DNA of 64,000 bases, taken from assembly GCF_030295385.1 (NCBI RefSeq), contig NZ_AP027079.1, positions 2,170,001-2,234,000 on the forward strand, read 5' to 3'. Positions 33,806-45,002 of the stretch are shown here, piece after piece. Both the position numbers and the translations under genes were made by a program. Source of the stretch: Geothrix oryzae (GTDB taxonomy: Bacteria; Acidobacteriota; Holophagae; Holophagales; Holophagaceae). The notes beneath the pieces were generated by a model. The model saw only the letters and a program-made list of their open reading frames with translations. It was not told the DNA's origin and searched no databases. Position 1 is the first letter of the stretch. Every line of letters starts with the position of its first letter.

Positions 33806-34116
33806 AGAGGTCGTAACAAAACCCCGCGCCACCGCGATGGAGCCAGGCGGGATGCGCCGCAGATATCTGTTTGTCTCGTGTATCGCCGCAGGCGATACCG
33901 AGAGGGAAGCGCCCGCAGGGCGATGCGGGACATCGTTCAAGGGCGGTGACGCCGCGGAGCGCCCGCCTGGCTCCATCCCTCCGGGTGAGGGGCGGCGGGC
34001 GTCGCGATGCTGCGTCAGGCTCGGATCGCGTAGTACCCGCTACGCTCACCTCGCCTTCCTGGCCTCGCTCGCCCGGCGCCCCTCGCGCGGTGTCGTAGGG
34101 TTTTGTTACGACCTCT
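33806..34116. repeat. 311-bp structured element with 19-bp terminal inverted repeats and nested palindromes
   Basis: AGAGGTCGTAACAAAACCC (33806-33824) is exactly inverted at 34098-34116. Inside, GATGGAGCCAGGCGGG (33836-33851) is exactly inverted at 33962-33977. A small hairpin GTATCGCC-GCA-GGCGATAC lies at 33880-33898, and GCGTAG/CTACGC pairs at 34028-34045. No target-site duplication or transposase is visible. Short frames inside look non-coding (Arg/Pro/Ala-rich in several frames). Its right end supplies the last base of the TAA stop of the POT transporter. It could be a MITE-like element, a large structured RNA or a terminator. Confidence 0.75.
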
Positions 34117-35591
34117 TAGGGCTTCCGGAGGCTCACCGCGGTGCCGCTGGCGCCGAGGATCAGCATGATCACGGCCTGGACCATCGTCTTGTAGGAAATC
34201 TCCGCGCCGCCGAAGACCGCGGACCGCAGGAACAGCAGGCCCAGGACGAGCAGCAGGGCGTAGATCCCCAGCATCACCTTCCGGGCCTTGGCGTTCGTCT
34301 CCGGCGTGTCCTCGGCGAAGATCCGGTCGTAGAAGATCAGGCCGATGGCGGCCAGCACATTGAGGGCGACGAAGAGGAGCCAGAAGGTCCGCGCGGCCGC
34401 CGCGGCGCCGGGCTGCCCCACCAGGGGCTTGAGCATGGAGCCGTAGAGCATGCCGCCCAGGCTCGATCCGATGAGGCTGCCGATCACGCCGTACAGGAAG
34501 GCGTAGCCCATGTAGACGGCCTTCTTGTCCGCCGGGGCCACCAGGCCCACATAGCTGTAGTACTTCGGATGGGCGGTCATCTCCCCGATGGAGAACACCG
34601 AGATGCCGAGGATGAAGACCCAGGCATTGGTGGAGGCGGCGAGGCACAGGAAGCCCACGGTCCCGATCACGATGCCCGCCACCATGGTCGGCAGCGGCCG
34701 GGTCTTCTTGACGATCCGGCTGACGAGCACCTGGAGCAGGATGATGGTCCCGCCGTTGACCACCGTGACATGCTCCGCGTCGAACTTGAGGGGGATGCCC
34801 ATCGACGCGAAGAACGCGTTCACGGGCGTGGCGTCCACGAAGTCGCGGAGGTACCACAGCACGGATCCGAAGTTCTGGAAGTAGAGGATCCAGAAGCCGG
34901 AATAGACGACGATCATCAGCATGAAGCGCGCGTCGCCCAGCACCATGGCCGCGCCGTGGGCGACCTCCCGGAGGCTCTTGGTGTTCTCCGGTTTGGGCGG
35001 ATCCTTGAAGAGGAAGATCGTCGGCAGCAGCATGGCGGCGCAGTAGACCGCGGAGGCGATGAAGACATAGCGCCAGGAGAAGCCCTTCAGCACGCTGACG
35101 ATGAGCGGCGCCAGGAAGGCCCCGATGTTGATCATCCAGTAGTAGATCCCGAAGCCGAACCCCGAGTTCTCCTCGGTGGTGCTCCGGGCCAGGGTCCCCG
35201 AGATGATGGGCTTGAACAGGCCGGCGCCCGTGGCCATCACCAGGAGCGCCGCGAACACGGCCCCGTAGGAGGTGACATTCCCGGCGATGAAGTAGCCCGC
35301 CGCCAGGATCGAGAAGGCGAAGAGCAGCATGCGCCGGTAGCCGTAGCGGTCGGCCAGGGCGCCCCCCGCGATGGGGATGACATAGGTGAAGGCGTAGATC
35401 AGGCTCTGGAGGAAGCCGACCGATTGCTCGGTGAAGCCCAGGCCCCCCGCCGCCACCTGGTTGGTGAGGTAGACGGCGAGCACCGAGTTGAGGCCGTAAT
35501 AGGCCGCGCGCTCGAAGAGCTCCATGACATTCGCCAGCCAGAAGACGGGCGGGAAGGAGCGGAGGACACCGGCGGATCGTTGAGTCTTCAT
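34116..35591 (-). CDS. POT/PTR-type major facilitator transporter
   Basis: This 491-residue membrane protein has about 12-14 hydrophobic segments. The first helix carries the proton-coupled oligopeptide transporter signature ExxERxxYYG as ELFERAAYYGLNSVLAVYL. GALADRYGYRRMLLFAF is the MFS loop 2-3 motif, and FKPIISGTLARSTTEENSGFGFGIYYW the POT PTR2-like motif. Proton-driven uptake of di- or tripeptides is likely and would fit the many secreted peptidases in the window. Start ATG 35591 leaves the helix-1 motif at residue 23. The stop codon (34118-34116) abuts the structured repeat. Confidence 0.85.
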   Translation of the reverse strand: MKTQRSAGVLRSFPPVFWLANVMELFERAAYYGLNSVLAVYLTNQVAAGGLGFTEQSVGFLQSLIYAFTYVIPIAGGALADRYGYRRMLLFAFSILAAGYFIAGNVTSYGAVFAALLVMATGAGLFKPIISGTLARSTTEENSGFGFGIYYWMINIGAFLAPLIVSVLKGFSWRYVFIASAVYCAAMLLPTIFLFKDPPKPENTKSLREVAHGAAMVLGDARFMLMIVVYSGFWILYFQNFGSVLWYLRDFVDATPVNAFFASMGIPLKFDAEHVTVVNGGTIILLQVLVSRIVKKTRPLPTMVAGIVIGTVGFLCLAASTNAWVFILGISVFSIGEMTAHPKYYSYVGLVAPADKKAVYMGYAFLYGVIGSLIGSSLGGMLYGSMLKPLVGQPGAAAAARTFWLLFVALNVLAAIGLIFYDRIFAEDTPETNAKARKVMLGIYALLLVLGLLFLRSAVFGGAEISYKTMVQAVIMLILGASGTAVSLRKP

Positions 35592-35665
35592 CCGGCGAGT
35601 ATACGGGACGAGGAGGTCACACATCACCCCGGAGATGCCCTCCCGCAGGGCCGGTTCCTGCGAAT

Positions 35666-35953
35666 TCAGCCCCCGCCCCTCTGGAACCCGCGATGGAACC
35701 GGGCCAGGAAGGCCTCGGCCTCGTCCTCCGGATAGCCCTCGAGCTGGATCTCCACACGGTGGCGCGGCAAGGCCAGGCTGCCCAGCCGCTGCTCCACCAG
35801 GGGCGTGACCCGGATCCGCCAGCGCCGGGCCCCTTCGACGCGGCTGTAGGTGTCACCCTCCTCCCGCATCGGGGCGGCGCCTACCGCTCCCGGCAGCAGC
35901 CGGCGGAATTCCTCGCGATCGATGCTCATGTCCAGGCTGAGGCGGATCCCCAT
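35666..35953 (-). CDS. Small protein of the AOR operon, unknown function
   Basis: This 95-residue protein (MGIRLSLDMSIDREEFRRLL) has a central beta-like stretch GARRWRIRVTPLVEQRLG and HRVEIQLEGYPEDEAEAFLARFHRGF at the end. I recognise no family. Its ATG directly follows the stop of the MoaD-like gene (TAG-ATG), and it ends the AOR operon. The placement suggests a role in cofactor handling or AOR assembly, which is inference. Confidence 0.65.
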   Translation of the reverse strand: MGIRLSLDMSIDREEFRRLLPGAVGAAPMREEGDTYSRVEGARRWRIRVTPLVEQRLGSLALPRHRVEIQLEGYPEDEAEAFLARFHRGFQRGGG

Positions 35954-36208
35954 CTACCCGCCCGCCACCGGCGGCCAGATGGCCAGGACCTCTCCTTCGC
36001 TGAGCACGCGGGTGGCCCGCTCCGCCGCGGCCACCCAGACGCCATCCACCAGCACGATCGCGCACTGGTCGGCGGGAATGCCCTGGTGCCGGATCAGGTC
36101 CAGCACCGTGGTGCCGGGCCCAATCTCGAGGTCGATCCGGTGCTGGGATCTCACCTCGGCGGGGAGGTGCCGGGCCAGGGAGGCGAACAGCTTGAGCGTG
36201 ATCTTCAT
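35954..36208 (-). CDS. MoaD/ThiS-family sulfur carrier
   Basis: This 84-residue ubiquitin-fold protein (KITLKLFASLARHLPAEV, then VLDLIRHQGIPADQCAIVLVDG) ends in VAGG. The C-terminal Gly-Gly is the thiocarboxylated end of MoaD/ThiS proteins. MoaD-like genes are common beside aldehyde:ferredoxin oxidoreductase genes and probably serve the pterin cofactor of that enzyme. The preceding FAD protein gene overlaps it by ATGA. No MoaE or activating enzyme is in the window. Confidence 0.88.
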   Translation of the reverse strand: MKITLKLFASLARHLPAEVRSQHRIDLEIGPGTTVLDLIRHQGIPADQCAIVLVDGVWVAAAERATRVLSEGEVLAIWPPVAGG

Positions 36209-37449
36209 GCCACGCGATGGGCCGCCGCCAAATAGGCCTGCATGATCTGAGTGGGGTCCTGCATCAGGCGCTGCTTCCAGACGCCCAGCCGCACCCGCCC
36301 CTCGATGAGTCCCCGGAAGGCGCCCACATGGTCGGCGAAGCCCACGCAGTTCGCGCCGACCAGCCGGTCGCCGTCGAACTGCAGGTTCAAGTAGCGGTAG
36401 CGGGCCTCATCCAGGACTTCGGTGGACTCGCCGCCCGGCACCCCCTGCCACTCCCCGAAGGAGGAGGACACCAGCCCGAGGGTGGTGAGCACATTGAAGA
36501 CGAAGCTGCCCCGGAACTGGGCGGGCTTCCCGGCCATGTTCAGCGCGGCGATGCGGCCCTGTTCCACGGCATTGGGCTGGATGGCGTTGAGCTGGCGCTT
36601 GCCGGTGAGGCAATCCGTAGCCTCGGCCACATCTCCCGCCGCGTAGATGCCGGGAATGCTGCTCTGCATCGCGGCATCCACCCGGATGCCGTGGCCCATG
36701 TCCAGGCCGCTGCCCGCCAGGAAGTCGAGGTTGGGATCCACGCCCACGACGCTGAGGTAGAGATCCGCCGGCAGCTGGCGGCCATCGGCCAGGTCCACCT
36801 GGAGGGCTCCGTCTGCGCCACGGATGCCCCGGGGCTGGGTATGGGTGAGGATCCGCACGCCCTTGGCCTCGCACCAGGAGCGGATCAGGCCGCTGGCAGT
36901 GGGGTTCATCATGCGGCGGACCATGTAGCCGCTGCGCACCAGGATGGTCAGATCCACGCCCCGCGAGAGCAGGCCCTCCATGATGATGCAGCCCACGAAA
37001 CCCGCGCCCATCTGGACGATGCGGGTGCCGGGCCGGGCCTTGGCGAGGATGGTCCGGGCGTCTTCGAGGGTCCAGCAGCTGTGGACGCCGGGCAGGTCCA
37101 TGCCGGGGATGGTCTCCAGGCTGGGGCGCGACCCCGTGGCGATGAGCAGCCGGTCGAAGGGCAGGCTGCGTCCGCCGCCCAGGTCCACGATGCGGCGGAC
37201 GGCGTCGATGGCCTGGGCACGGGCCTGCACCAGCTGGATGCGCAGGCGGTCGTAGTGGTCAGCCTCCTTGCGGAGGTGGGTCCCCGCTTCGGTGATCTCA
37301 CCCTTCAGCAGGTAGGGGATGGCCATGCGGGAGTAGGGCGGCTCCCCCTCGCCGCAGAGCAGGGTGATCTCCGCGGCGGGGTCGGCCTTGCGCAGGGTCT
37401 CCGCCGCAACCACGCCGGCGGGCCCGCTTCCGATGATGAGGTGTTTCAT
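36205..37449 (-). CDS. FAD-dependent pyridine nucleotide-disulphide-type oxidoreductase
   Basis: The protein has 414 residues. The N-terminal FAD Rossmann motif is HLIIGSGPAGVVAAETL, and a second nucleotide-binding region is GTRIVQMGAGFVGCIIMEGLL. The FAD-binding GIYAAGDVAEATDC comes later. It lacks the CxxxxC redox pair of glutathione reductase, so it resembles ferredoxin/rubredoxin reductases or the AOR-linked NAD(P)H oxidoreductases. It probably passes electrons between AOR ferredoxin and NAD(P). Start ATG 37449; it lies 17 bases after the AOR stop. Confidence 0.87.
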   Translation of the reverse strand: MKHLIIGSGPAGVVAAETLRKADPAAEITLLCGEGEPPYSRMAIPYLLKGEITEAGTHLRKEADHYDRLRIQLVQARAQAIDAVRRIVDLGGGRSLPFDRLLIATGSRPSLETIPGMDLPGVHSCWTLEDARTILAKARPGTRIVQMGAGFVGCIIMEGLLSRGVDLTILVRSGYMVRRMMNPTASGLIRSWCEAKGVRILTHTQPRGIRGADGALQVDLADGRQLPADLYLSVVGVDPNLDFLAGSGLDMGHGIRVDAAMQSSIPGIYAAGDVAEATDCLTGKRQLNAIQPNAVEQGRIAALNMAGKPAQFRGSFVFNVLTTLGLVSSSFGEWQGVPGGESTEVLDEARYRYLNLQFDGDRLVGANCVGFADHVGAFRGLIEGRVRLGVWKQRLMQDPTQIMQAYLAAAHRVA

Positions 37450-37466
37450 GGGAGCCCCATCGCTGG

Positions 37467-39317
37467 TCATACGCCGAGACGCGAACGCGTCTCGGCGGTG
37501 GGAACGCCCTCCGGCGTCCAACCCCGCAATTGGTAGTACTCCGGCAGCATGACATCGAGCTTCGACACGGCGCCCTTCTGCGGGCCGGTCTGGGCGGGCT
37601 CTTTCATCAGCCGCGGCGGGAGGTTGTCGTCCTTGGCGGTGAAGCCGGCCGCGAGGTTGAACTCCCGCTCCAGGTTCCAGATGCGTTCACCCACCAGCAG
37701 CAGCCGCTCCTCGGACCAGTCGCCCTCGCAGGCGGCCTGGATCTGCGGCTGGATGTCCGACAGGCCCCAGGCGAAGGTGGTGAAGAGGCAGATGCCCGCG
37801 GAATCCACCACGGCCGTGAGGTCCTGGAAGGCCTTCAGCATGGCGGGCTTCCCCTCCGTGGCCTGGGGCTCCATCTTCACGGGGATGCCCAGCACTTCGG
37901 GGGAGACCATGTAGCCGCGCAGGTGGCAGGCGCCGCGGTTGTTGGTGGCGTAGGCCAATCCCATGCCCTGAAGGGCGCGCCCATCATAGGCTGGGAACTC
38001 CTGGCTCTTGACGGTCATGGACAGTTCGGGATGGCCATACTTCGTGCAGAGCCGCTTGGAGCCCAGGCCCATGACCTTGCCGAAGCCCTCGCCCTTGGCG
38101 GTCATCTCCGCGAGCTTGACCATGCCCTCCGTGGAGCCGAAGGGCAGCTTGAAGCCCACCTCCTGCTCCGTGAGGACGCCCATCTCGTAGAGCTCCATGG
38201 CCGCGCCCACGGTGGCACCGAAGGTGATGGGGTCGAAGCCGTCCTCGTTGCAGAGGAAGTTGGCGTAGGTGAGGGCCTCCAGGTCATTCACGCCGTTGGC
38301 GGCGCCCAGGGCCCAGGCGGCCTCGTATTCCACGCCGCCGGAGGCCCCGTGGTACTGGGGCTTGTCCTTGACGCTGAAGTGGCCGGGGTCCATGCGCGAG
38401 ATGCGGCCGCAGGCGATGGTGCAGCCAAAACAGGCGCCGTTGGTCACGAGGTTCGCCTTGCCATCCGTGGGCCGCTTCTCATGCATGGCCTCGCCGCCGA
38501 TGGCCATGGCCCCCTCGAACTGCACCTCGCGGTGGTTGCGGGTGGGCAGCGCCCCCAGCTCGTTGATGACATTCATGAGCACCTGGGTGCCGTAGGTGGG
38601 AAGCCCCTGGCCGGTCACACCGTTGGCGGCCAGCACCTTCTTGCCCGCCTCGGTGGCGGCGAAGAAGGCCTCGGGGTCGGCCAAGTGGTAGGCATCGGTC
38701 CGCGTGCCGCGCACGGCCACGGCCTTGAGGTTCTTCGAACCCATCACGGCGCCCACGCCGGAGCGTCCCGCGGCGCGGTGCAGGTCGTTCACGATGGCGG
38801 CGTAGAGCACGCGGTTTTCGCCGGCCCGGCCGATGGAGGCCACGCGGATCTGGGGATCCTGGTGATGCGCCTTGATGATCTCCTCGGTCTCCCAGACGGT
38901 CTTCCCCCAGAGGTGGCCGGCGTCCACCAGCTCGGCCTTGCCGTCGGTGATGAGGAGGTAGACGGGCTTCGGAGAAGCCCCCTCGAAGATCACCATGTCC
39001 CAGCCCGCGAACTTCAGCTCGGCGCCAAAGTAGCCGCCGGAGTTCGAGCAGGCGATGGCGCCCGTGAGCGGGCCCTTGGTGACCACCGAATAGCGTCCGC
39101 CCGTGGCGGCCATGGTGCCGGTGAGCGGCCCCGTCACGAAGATGAGCTTGTTCTTGGGGGAGAAGGGATCGACCTTCGGGTCGATTTCAGACACGAGGTA
39201 CTTGGTGGCGAGGCCCCGCTGGCCCAGGTAGTCCTGGGCCCACTGCAGGTTCAGCGGCTCGGTAGTGCAGGTGCCGGCCTCAAGGTTCACGCGAAGGAGA
39301 TTCTTGGTCCATGCCAT
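37467..39317 (-). CDS. aor: Aldehyde:ferredoxin oxidoreductase (tungsten/molybdopterin family)
   Basis: AOR oxidises aldehydes to acids, or reduces acids, with a bis-pterin tungsten centre and one 4Fe-4S cluster. The 616-residue protein has the family start WTKNLLRVNLEAG, ATGGRYSVVTKGPLTG near the cofactor, and IGRAGENRVLYAAIVND. The cluster cysteines are in GACFGCTIACGR and in DSAGICLFT near the C-terminus. NRGACHLRGYMVSPEVLG also matches. Length is standard. With the ferredoxin, FAD protein and MoaD-like carrier it forms one functional unit. The true aldehyde substrate is unknown. Confidence 0.95.
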   Translation of the reverse strand: MAWTKNLLRVNLEAGTCTTEPLNLQWAQDYLGQRGLATKYLVSEIDPKVDPFSPKNKLIFVTGPLTGTMAATGGRYSVVTKGPLTGAIACSNSGGYFGAELKFAGWDMVIFEGASPKPVYLLITDGKAELVDAGHLWGKTVWETEEIIKAHHQDPQIRVASIGRAGENRVLYAAIVNDLHRAAGRSGVGAVMGSKNLKAVAVRGTRTDAYHLADPEAFFAATEAGKKVLAANGVTGQGLPTYGTQVLMNVINELGALPTRNHREVQFEGAMAIGGEAMHEKRPTDGKANLVTNGACFGCTIACGRISRMDPGHFSVKDKPQYHGASGGVEYEAAWALGAANGVNDLEALTYANFLCNEDGFDPITFGATVGAAMELYEMGVLTEQEVGFKLPFGSTEGMVKLAEMTAKGEGFGKVMGLGSKRLCTKYGHPELSMTVKSQEFPAYDGRALQGMGLAYATNNRGACHLRGYMVSPEVLGIPVKMEPQATEGKPAMLKAFQDLTAVVDSAGICLFTTFAWGLSDIQPQIQAACEGDWSEERLLLVGERIWNLEREFNLAAGFTAKDDNLPPRLMKEPAQTGPQKGAVSKLDVMLPEYYQLRGWTPEGVPTAETRSRLGV

Positions 39318-39329
39318 GGCAGTCGCTCC

Positions 39330-39806
39330 TCACACCGTCGCCGGGTTCGTGTCGGTCTTGCCGGCCCACTGGCGCATCTTCCCGAGTCCCGTCCAGTCGG
39401 CATCCACATAGGTGATGGCGCCCGTTGGACAGGCCTTGGCGCAGGCCGGTTCGCCGCCGCAAAGATCGCACTTCTGGACCTTGCCGGTCTGGGCCACATA
39501 GTTGATGGTGCCGAAGGGGCAGGCGATCGTGCACACCTTGCAGCCCACGCAGGTGGGCTCCAGCACGATCTTCGCGCCCGTGACGGGATCGAGGCGGATG
39601 GCATCCACGGGGCAGGCCGTCATGCACCAGGCCTCGTCGCACTGAGTGCAGGTGTAGGGCACGAAGCGGCCTTCGCGGTGGAAGCTGAAGACCTTGATGC
39701 GGGACTTGGCGACCGTGAAGCTCCGGTAGTTCTCCCAGGCGCAGGCCATTTCGCACTGGAGACAGCCCGTGCACTTGTTCGGATCGAGATGGAGGGACTT
39801 CTGCAT
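39330..39806 (-). CDS. Multi-cluster 4Fe-4S ferredoxin partner of AOR
   Basis: This 158-residue polyferredoxin has four cysteine-rich groups: CTGCLQCEMAC, CTQCDEAWCMTACP, CVGCKVCTIACP and CDLCGGEPACAKACP. This is the DMSO-reductase-B/AorB pattern of about four 4Fe-4S clusters. It should carry electrons from AOR to the FAD protein. The start ATG 39806 has AGGAGG (minus strand, 39814-39819) at good spacing; an upstream start at 39857 would add unrelated sequence. It is the first gene of the AOR operon. Confidence 0.93.
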   Translation of the reverse strand: MQKSLHLDPNKCTGCLQCEMACAWENYRSFTVAKSRIKVFSFHREGRFVPYTCTQCDEAWCMTACPVDAIRLDPVTGAKIVLEPTCVGCKVCTIACPFGTINYVAQTGKVQKCDLCGGEPACAKACPTGAITYVDADWTGLGKMRQWAGKTDTNPATV

Positions 39807-40078
39807 GGCAAAACCTCCTGGAGATGGCACCTGACGGGATGAGACCGCGACGATCATAGATCCGATGACGAGGGCTTGATCGTCTTTTTCTGAACTCTTT
39901 CACCGGATCTCGCAAAGCCAGTCGGTACGGCCATCTGCGGGGGGGGTAAGCACGGGAGTCTCTGTCTCATTTTTGGCCCCCTGATACGGGCCGGAAACGA
40001 CCTCCGGGCTCCATCGCCTTGTGGCGGGCTCCATTCGCGGGTGGAATGGAACCTTCAAGAGCCGTTCAAGGAACCCGC
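39807..40078. promoter_or_regulatory. Divergent promoter region, AOR operon and arnD-like gene
   Basis: 272 bases without a gene. On the minus strand TATGAT (39853-39858 region) is a fair -10 for the AOR operon; no good -35 is seen at the right distance. The T-rich stretch at 39888-39898 and 39969-39975 lies further out. CGGGCTCCAT occurs twice (near 40005 and 40026). No palindromic operator is convincing. Confidence 0.35.
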
Positions 40079-40969
40079 ATGAAAGCCATTTCCCTCCGCG
40101 TGGATGTCGACACCCTGGAAGGCTCGATCACGGGCATTCCCACCCTGCTGCGCCTGCTGGACAAGCACCAGATGCGGGCCAGCTTCTATTTCAGCTTCGG
40201 GCCCGACAACAGCGGCAAGGCCATCCGGCGGATCTTCCGCAAGGGCTTCCTGGCCAAGATGCGCCGCACGAACGCCACCAAGCTCTACGGGTTCAAGACC
40301 ATGATGTACGGCGTGCTCATCCCCGCGCCCATCATCTGGAAGCGGGCCGCCACCGAGATGCGGGCCGCGAAAGCCGCGGGCCATGAGGTGGGCATCCACG
40401 CCTGGGACCATGTGCAGTACCACGACCTGCTGGACCGGAAGTCGCGCCGGTGGCTGTCCGACTGGTACTCGAATGCCCACGAGGCCTTCGGCACCGTCTT
40501 CGGCGAAAAACCCCTGGGCGCCGTGAGTCCCGCATGGCGCTGCAACGACACCACGCTGGAGCTGCAGGAAACCTATGGCCTGGCCTACGCCGGCGATTGC
40601 CGCGGCGCCGCGCCGTTCTATCCCATCGTGAAGGGCCGGACCCTCCAGACCCTCCAGATCCCCACCACCCTGCCCACCCTGGACGAACTCCTGGGCCTGG
40701 ATGGACGCACACCAGACCAGGTGAACCGCGAAGTCTGGGATCTGGTGCGGGAGGACGCCCTGAATGTCTACGCCCTGCACACCGAAGTCGAGGGCGGCGC
40801 GCTGTTCGAGACCTTTGATGCTTTCCTGGGCGGCCTGCGGGAACGCGGCGTCCAGGCCCGGACCCACGCGGATTGGCTGCCGGAGCTGAGGGCCGCCAAT
40901 CCGCCCGCCAAGGCCGTATCCCGCCGGGAGATCCCAGGCCGGGCGGGCTGGGTGAGCTGGGAAGGCTGA
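40079..40969 (+). CDS. arnD: ArnD-like deformylase / polysaccharide deacetylase
   Basis: This 296-residue protein matches E. coli ArnD across its length. SLRVDVDTLEGSITGIPTLLRLL has the metal-binding Asp. FSFGPDNSGKAIRRIF, KMRRTNATKLYGF, HEVGIHAWDHVQYH (metal His), AGDCRGAAPFYP, IPTTLPTLDELLG and VYALHTEVEGGALF follow in order. ArnD removes the formyl group from undecaprenyl-phosphate-Ara4FN before L-Ara4N is moved to lipid A, which lowers polymyxin binding. No other arn gene is nearby, so a related deacetylation remains possible. Start ATG 40079. Confidence 0.88.
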   Translation: MKAISLRVDVDTLEGSITGIPTLLRLLDKHQMRASFYFSFGPDNSGKAIRRIFRKGFLAKMRRTNATKLYGFKTMMYGVLIPAPIIWKRAATEMRAAKAAGHEVGIHAWDHVQYHDLLDRKSRRWLSDWYSNAHEAFGTVFGEKPLGAVSPAWRCNDTTLELQETYGLAYAGDCRGAAPFYPIVKGRTLQTLQIPTTLPTLDELLGLDGRTPDQVNREVWDLVREDALNVYALHTEVEGGALFETFDAFLGGLRERGVQARTHADWLPELRAANPPAKAVSRREIPGRAGWVSWEG

Positions 40970-41027
40970 CCCTCGCAAGACGATGGCCATTGCAGTACCC
41001 TCGGGACAACTCTTCCCTGAGGTGGCC

Positions 41028-42041
41028 ATGCGCCTTCCGGTTCCGCTCCTGCTCTGCACCCTCGCCCTTCCGCCCCTGGCGGCCCAGGCCCCCGAGGAAG
41101 GGCGCCTCAAGCGGGTGGAAAGCCGGGTGAACGGCCTCCACTGGGAGCTGGACGCCGTGCGGAAGGCCGCAGACGACCAGCTCTGGTTCCTGCGCCTTTC
41201 CGATGTGGCGGTGGTGGACAAGGTGACCTACACAGGTCCGCCGAACCCCAAGGGGGAGGAGACCTACGGCATCAAGAACGAGCGGCACCCGCTGAAGATC
41301 CAGCAGTATGTGTTCATCCCCCGCAAGGCCGAGGCGGGCCGGAAGCTGCCCCTCATCGTCCTGCCCCACGGCGGCGTCCATGGTGATTTCGGCACCTACC
41401 ACGCCCACATCGTCCGCGAGATGCTGGAGCGCGGCTACATCGTGATCGCGCCGGACTACCGCGGATCCACGGGGTACGGCAAGGGCTTCTACGAGGCCAT
41501 CGACTACGGCGGCCTGGAGATCGACGATGTGGTGGCCGGGCGGGACTGGGCGGTGGAACACCTGCCCGTGGACCCGAAGCGCTGCGCCATCGTGGGATGG
41601 AGCCACGGCGGCCTCATCGCCCTCATGGCGGTCTTCGACCACCCCGAGAAGTTCGCCGCCTCCTATGCCGGCGTGCCCGTGTCCGACCTCATCACGCGCC
41701 TCGGCTACCTCGGACAGGACTATGTGGCCGAGTTCTCCGCCAAATACCACATCGGCAAGGAGCCCAAGGACGCCGTGGAGGAATACCGGCGTCGCAGTCC
41801 CGTGTGGAGCGTCCAGAAGCTCCGCACGCCCCTGCTCGTCCACACGAACACCAATGACCGGGATGTGAATGTGGTGGAGGTCGAGCAGCTCATCAACGCC
41901 CTCAAGGCCGCCGGCAAGCGCTTCGACTACAAGATCTACCAGGACGCCCCCGGCGGCCACAGCTTCAACCGCATCGACACCACCGTGGCCAAGGAATCCC
42001 GCAAGGAGATTTATGCGTTCCTGGAGAAGCACCTGAAGTAG
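41028..42041 (+). CDS. Secreted alpha/beta hydrolase, prolyl-oligopeptidase (S9) type
   Basis: The protein has 337 residues. A signal peptide (MRLPVPLLLCTLALPPLAAQA) leads to an alpha/beta-hydrolase domain with nucleophile GWSHGGLIALM, catalytic Asp probably in TNTNDRDVNVVE and His in APGGHSFNRID. VIAPDYRGSTGYGKGFYEAIDYGG is typical of S9 peptidases, but the beta-propeller of true prolyl oligopeptidases is missing. It may be a dipeptidyl-peptidase-like or esterase-type enzyme. ATG 41028 is preferred over 40983 because of the signal peptide. Confidence 0.86.
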   Translation: MRLPVPLLLCTLALPPLAAQAPEEGRLKRVESRVNGLHWELDAVRKAADDQLWFLRLSDVAVVDKVTYTGPPNPKGEETYGIKNERHPLKIQQYVFIPRKAEAGRKLPLIVLPHGGVHGDFGTYHAHIVREMLERGYIVIAPDYRGSTGYGKGFYEAIDYGGLEIDDVVAGRDWAVEHLPVDPKRCAIVGWSHGGLIALMAVFDHPEKFAASYAGVPVSDLITRLGYLGQDYVAEFSAKYHIGKEPKDAVEEYRRRSPVWSVQKLRTPLLVHTNTNDRDVNVVEVEQLINALKAAGKRFDYKIYQDAPGGHSFNRIDTTVAKESRKEIYAFLEKHLK

Positions 42042-42051
42042 TCGCATACGA

Positions 42052-42081
42052 AAAAACGCGGCCCGGATGGGCCGCGTTTTT
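42052..42081. terminator. Bidirectional intrinsic terminator
   Basis: AAAAACGCGGCCC (42052-42064) and GGGCCGCGTTTTT (42069-42081) make a perfect 13-bp stem with loop GGAT. It ends both the S9-type hydrolase and the convergent secDF. Confidence 0.93.
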
Positions 42082-42098
42082 CGCAGGGCTGAAAAGCC

Positions 42099-44945
<2,847 letters not shown>

Positions 44946-44966
44946 GGGGCACTCCTCACAGAAGGC

Positions 44967-44987
44967 GGGCCGGATCGGATCCGGCCC
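44967..44987. other. Intercistronic hairpin, yajC-secDF
   Basis: GGGCCGGAT and ATCCGGCCC (9 bp, 3-base loop CGG) lie in the 57-base gap between yajC and secDF. No T-run follows on the minus strand, so it may affect mRNA stability or processing rather than end transcription. Confidence 0.5.
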
Positions 44988-45002
44988 GGGAGGTCAGGAA
45001 GG

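Noticed and set aside
33871-34098. Short ORFs inside the 311-bp repeat as genes
   Set aside because: Several overlapping frames are open, compositions are Arg/Pro/Ala-rich, no ribosome sites are seen, and the palindromes explain the sequence.
33806-34116. Insertion sequence
   Set aside because: No transposase and no visible target-site duplication, so I call it only a structured repeat.
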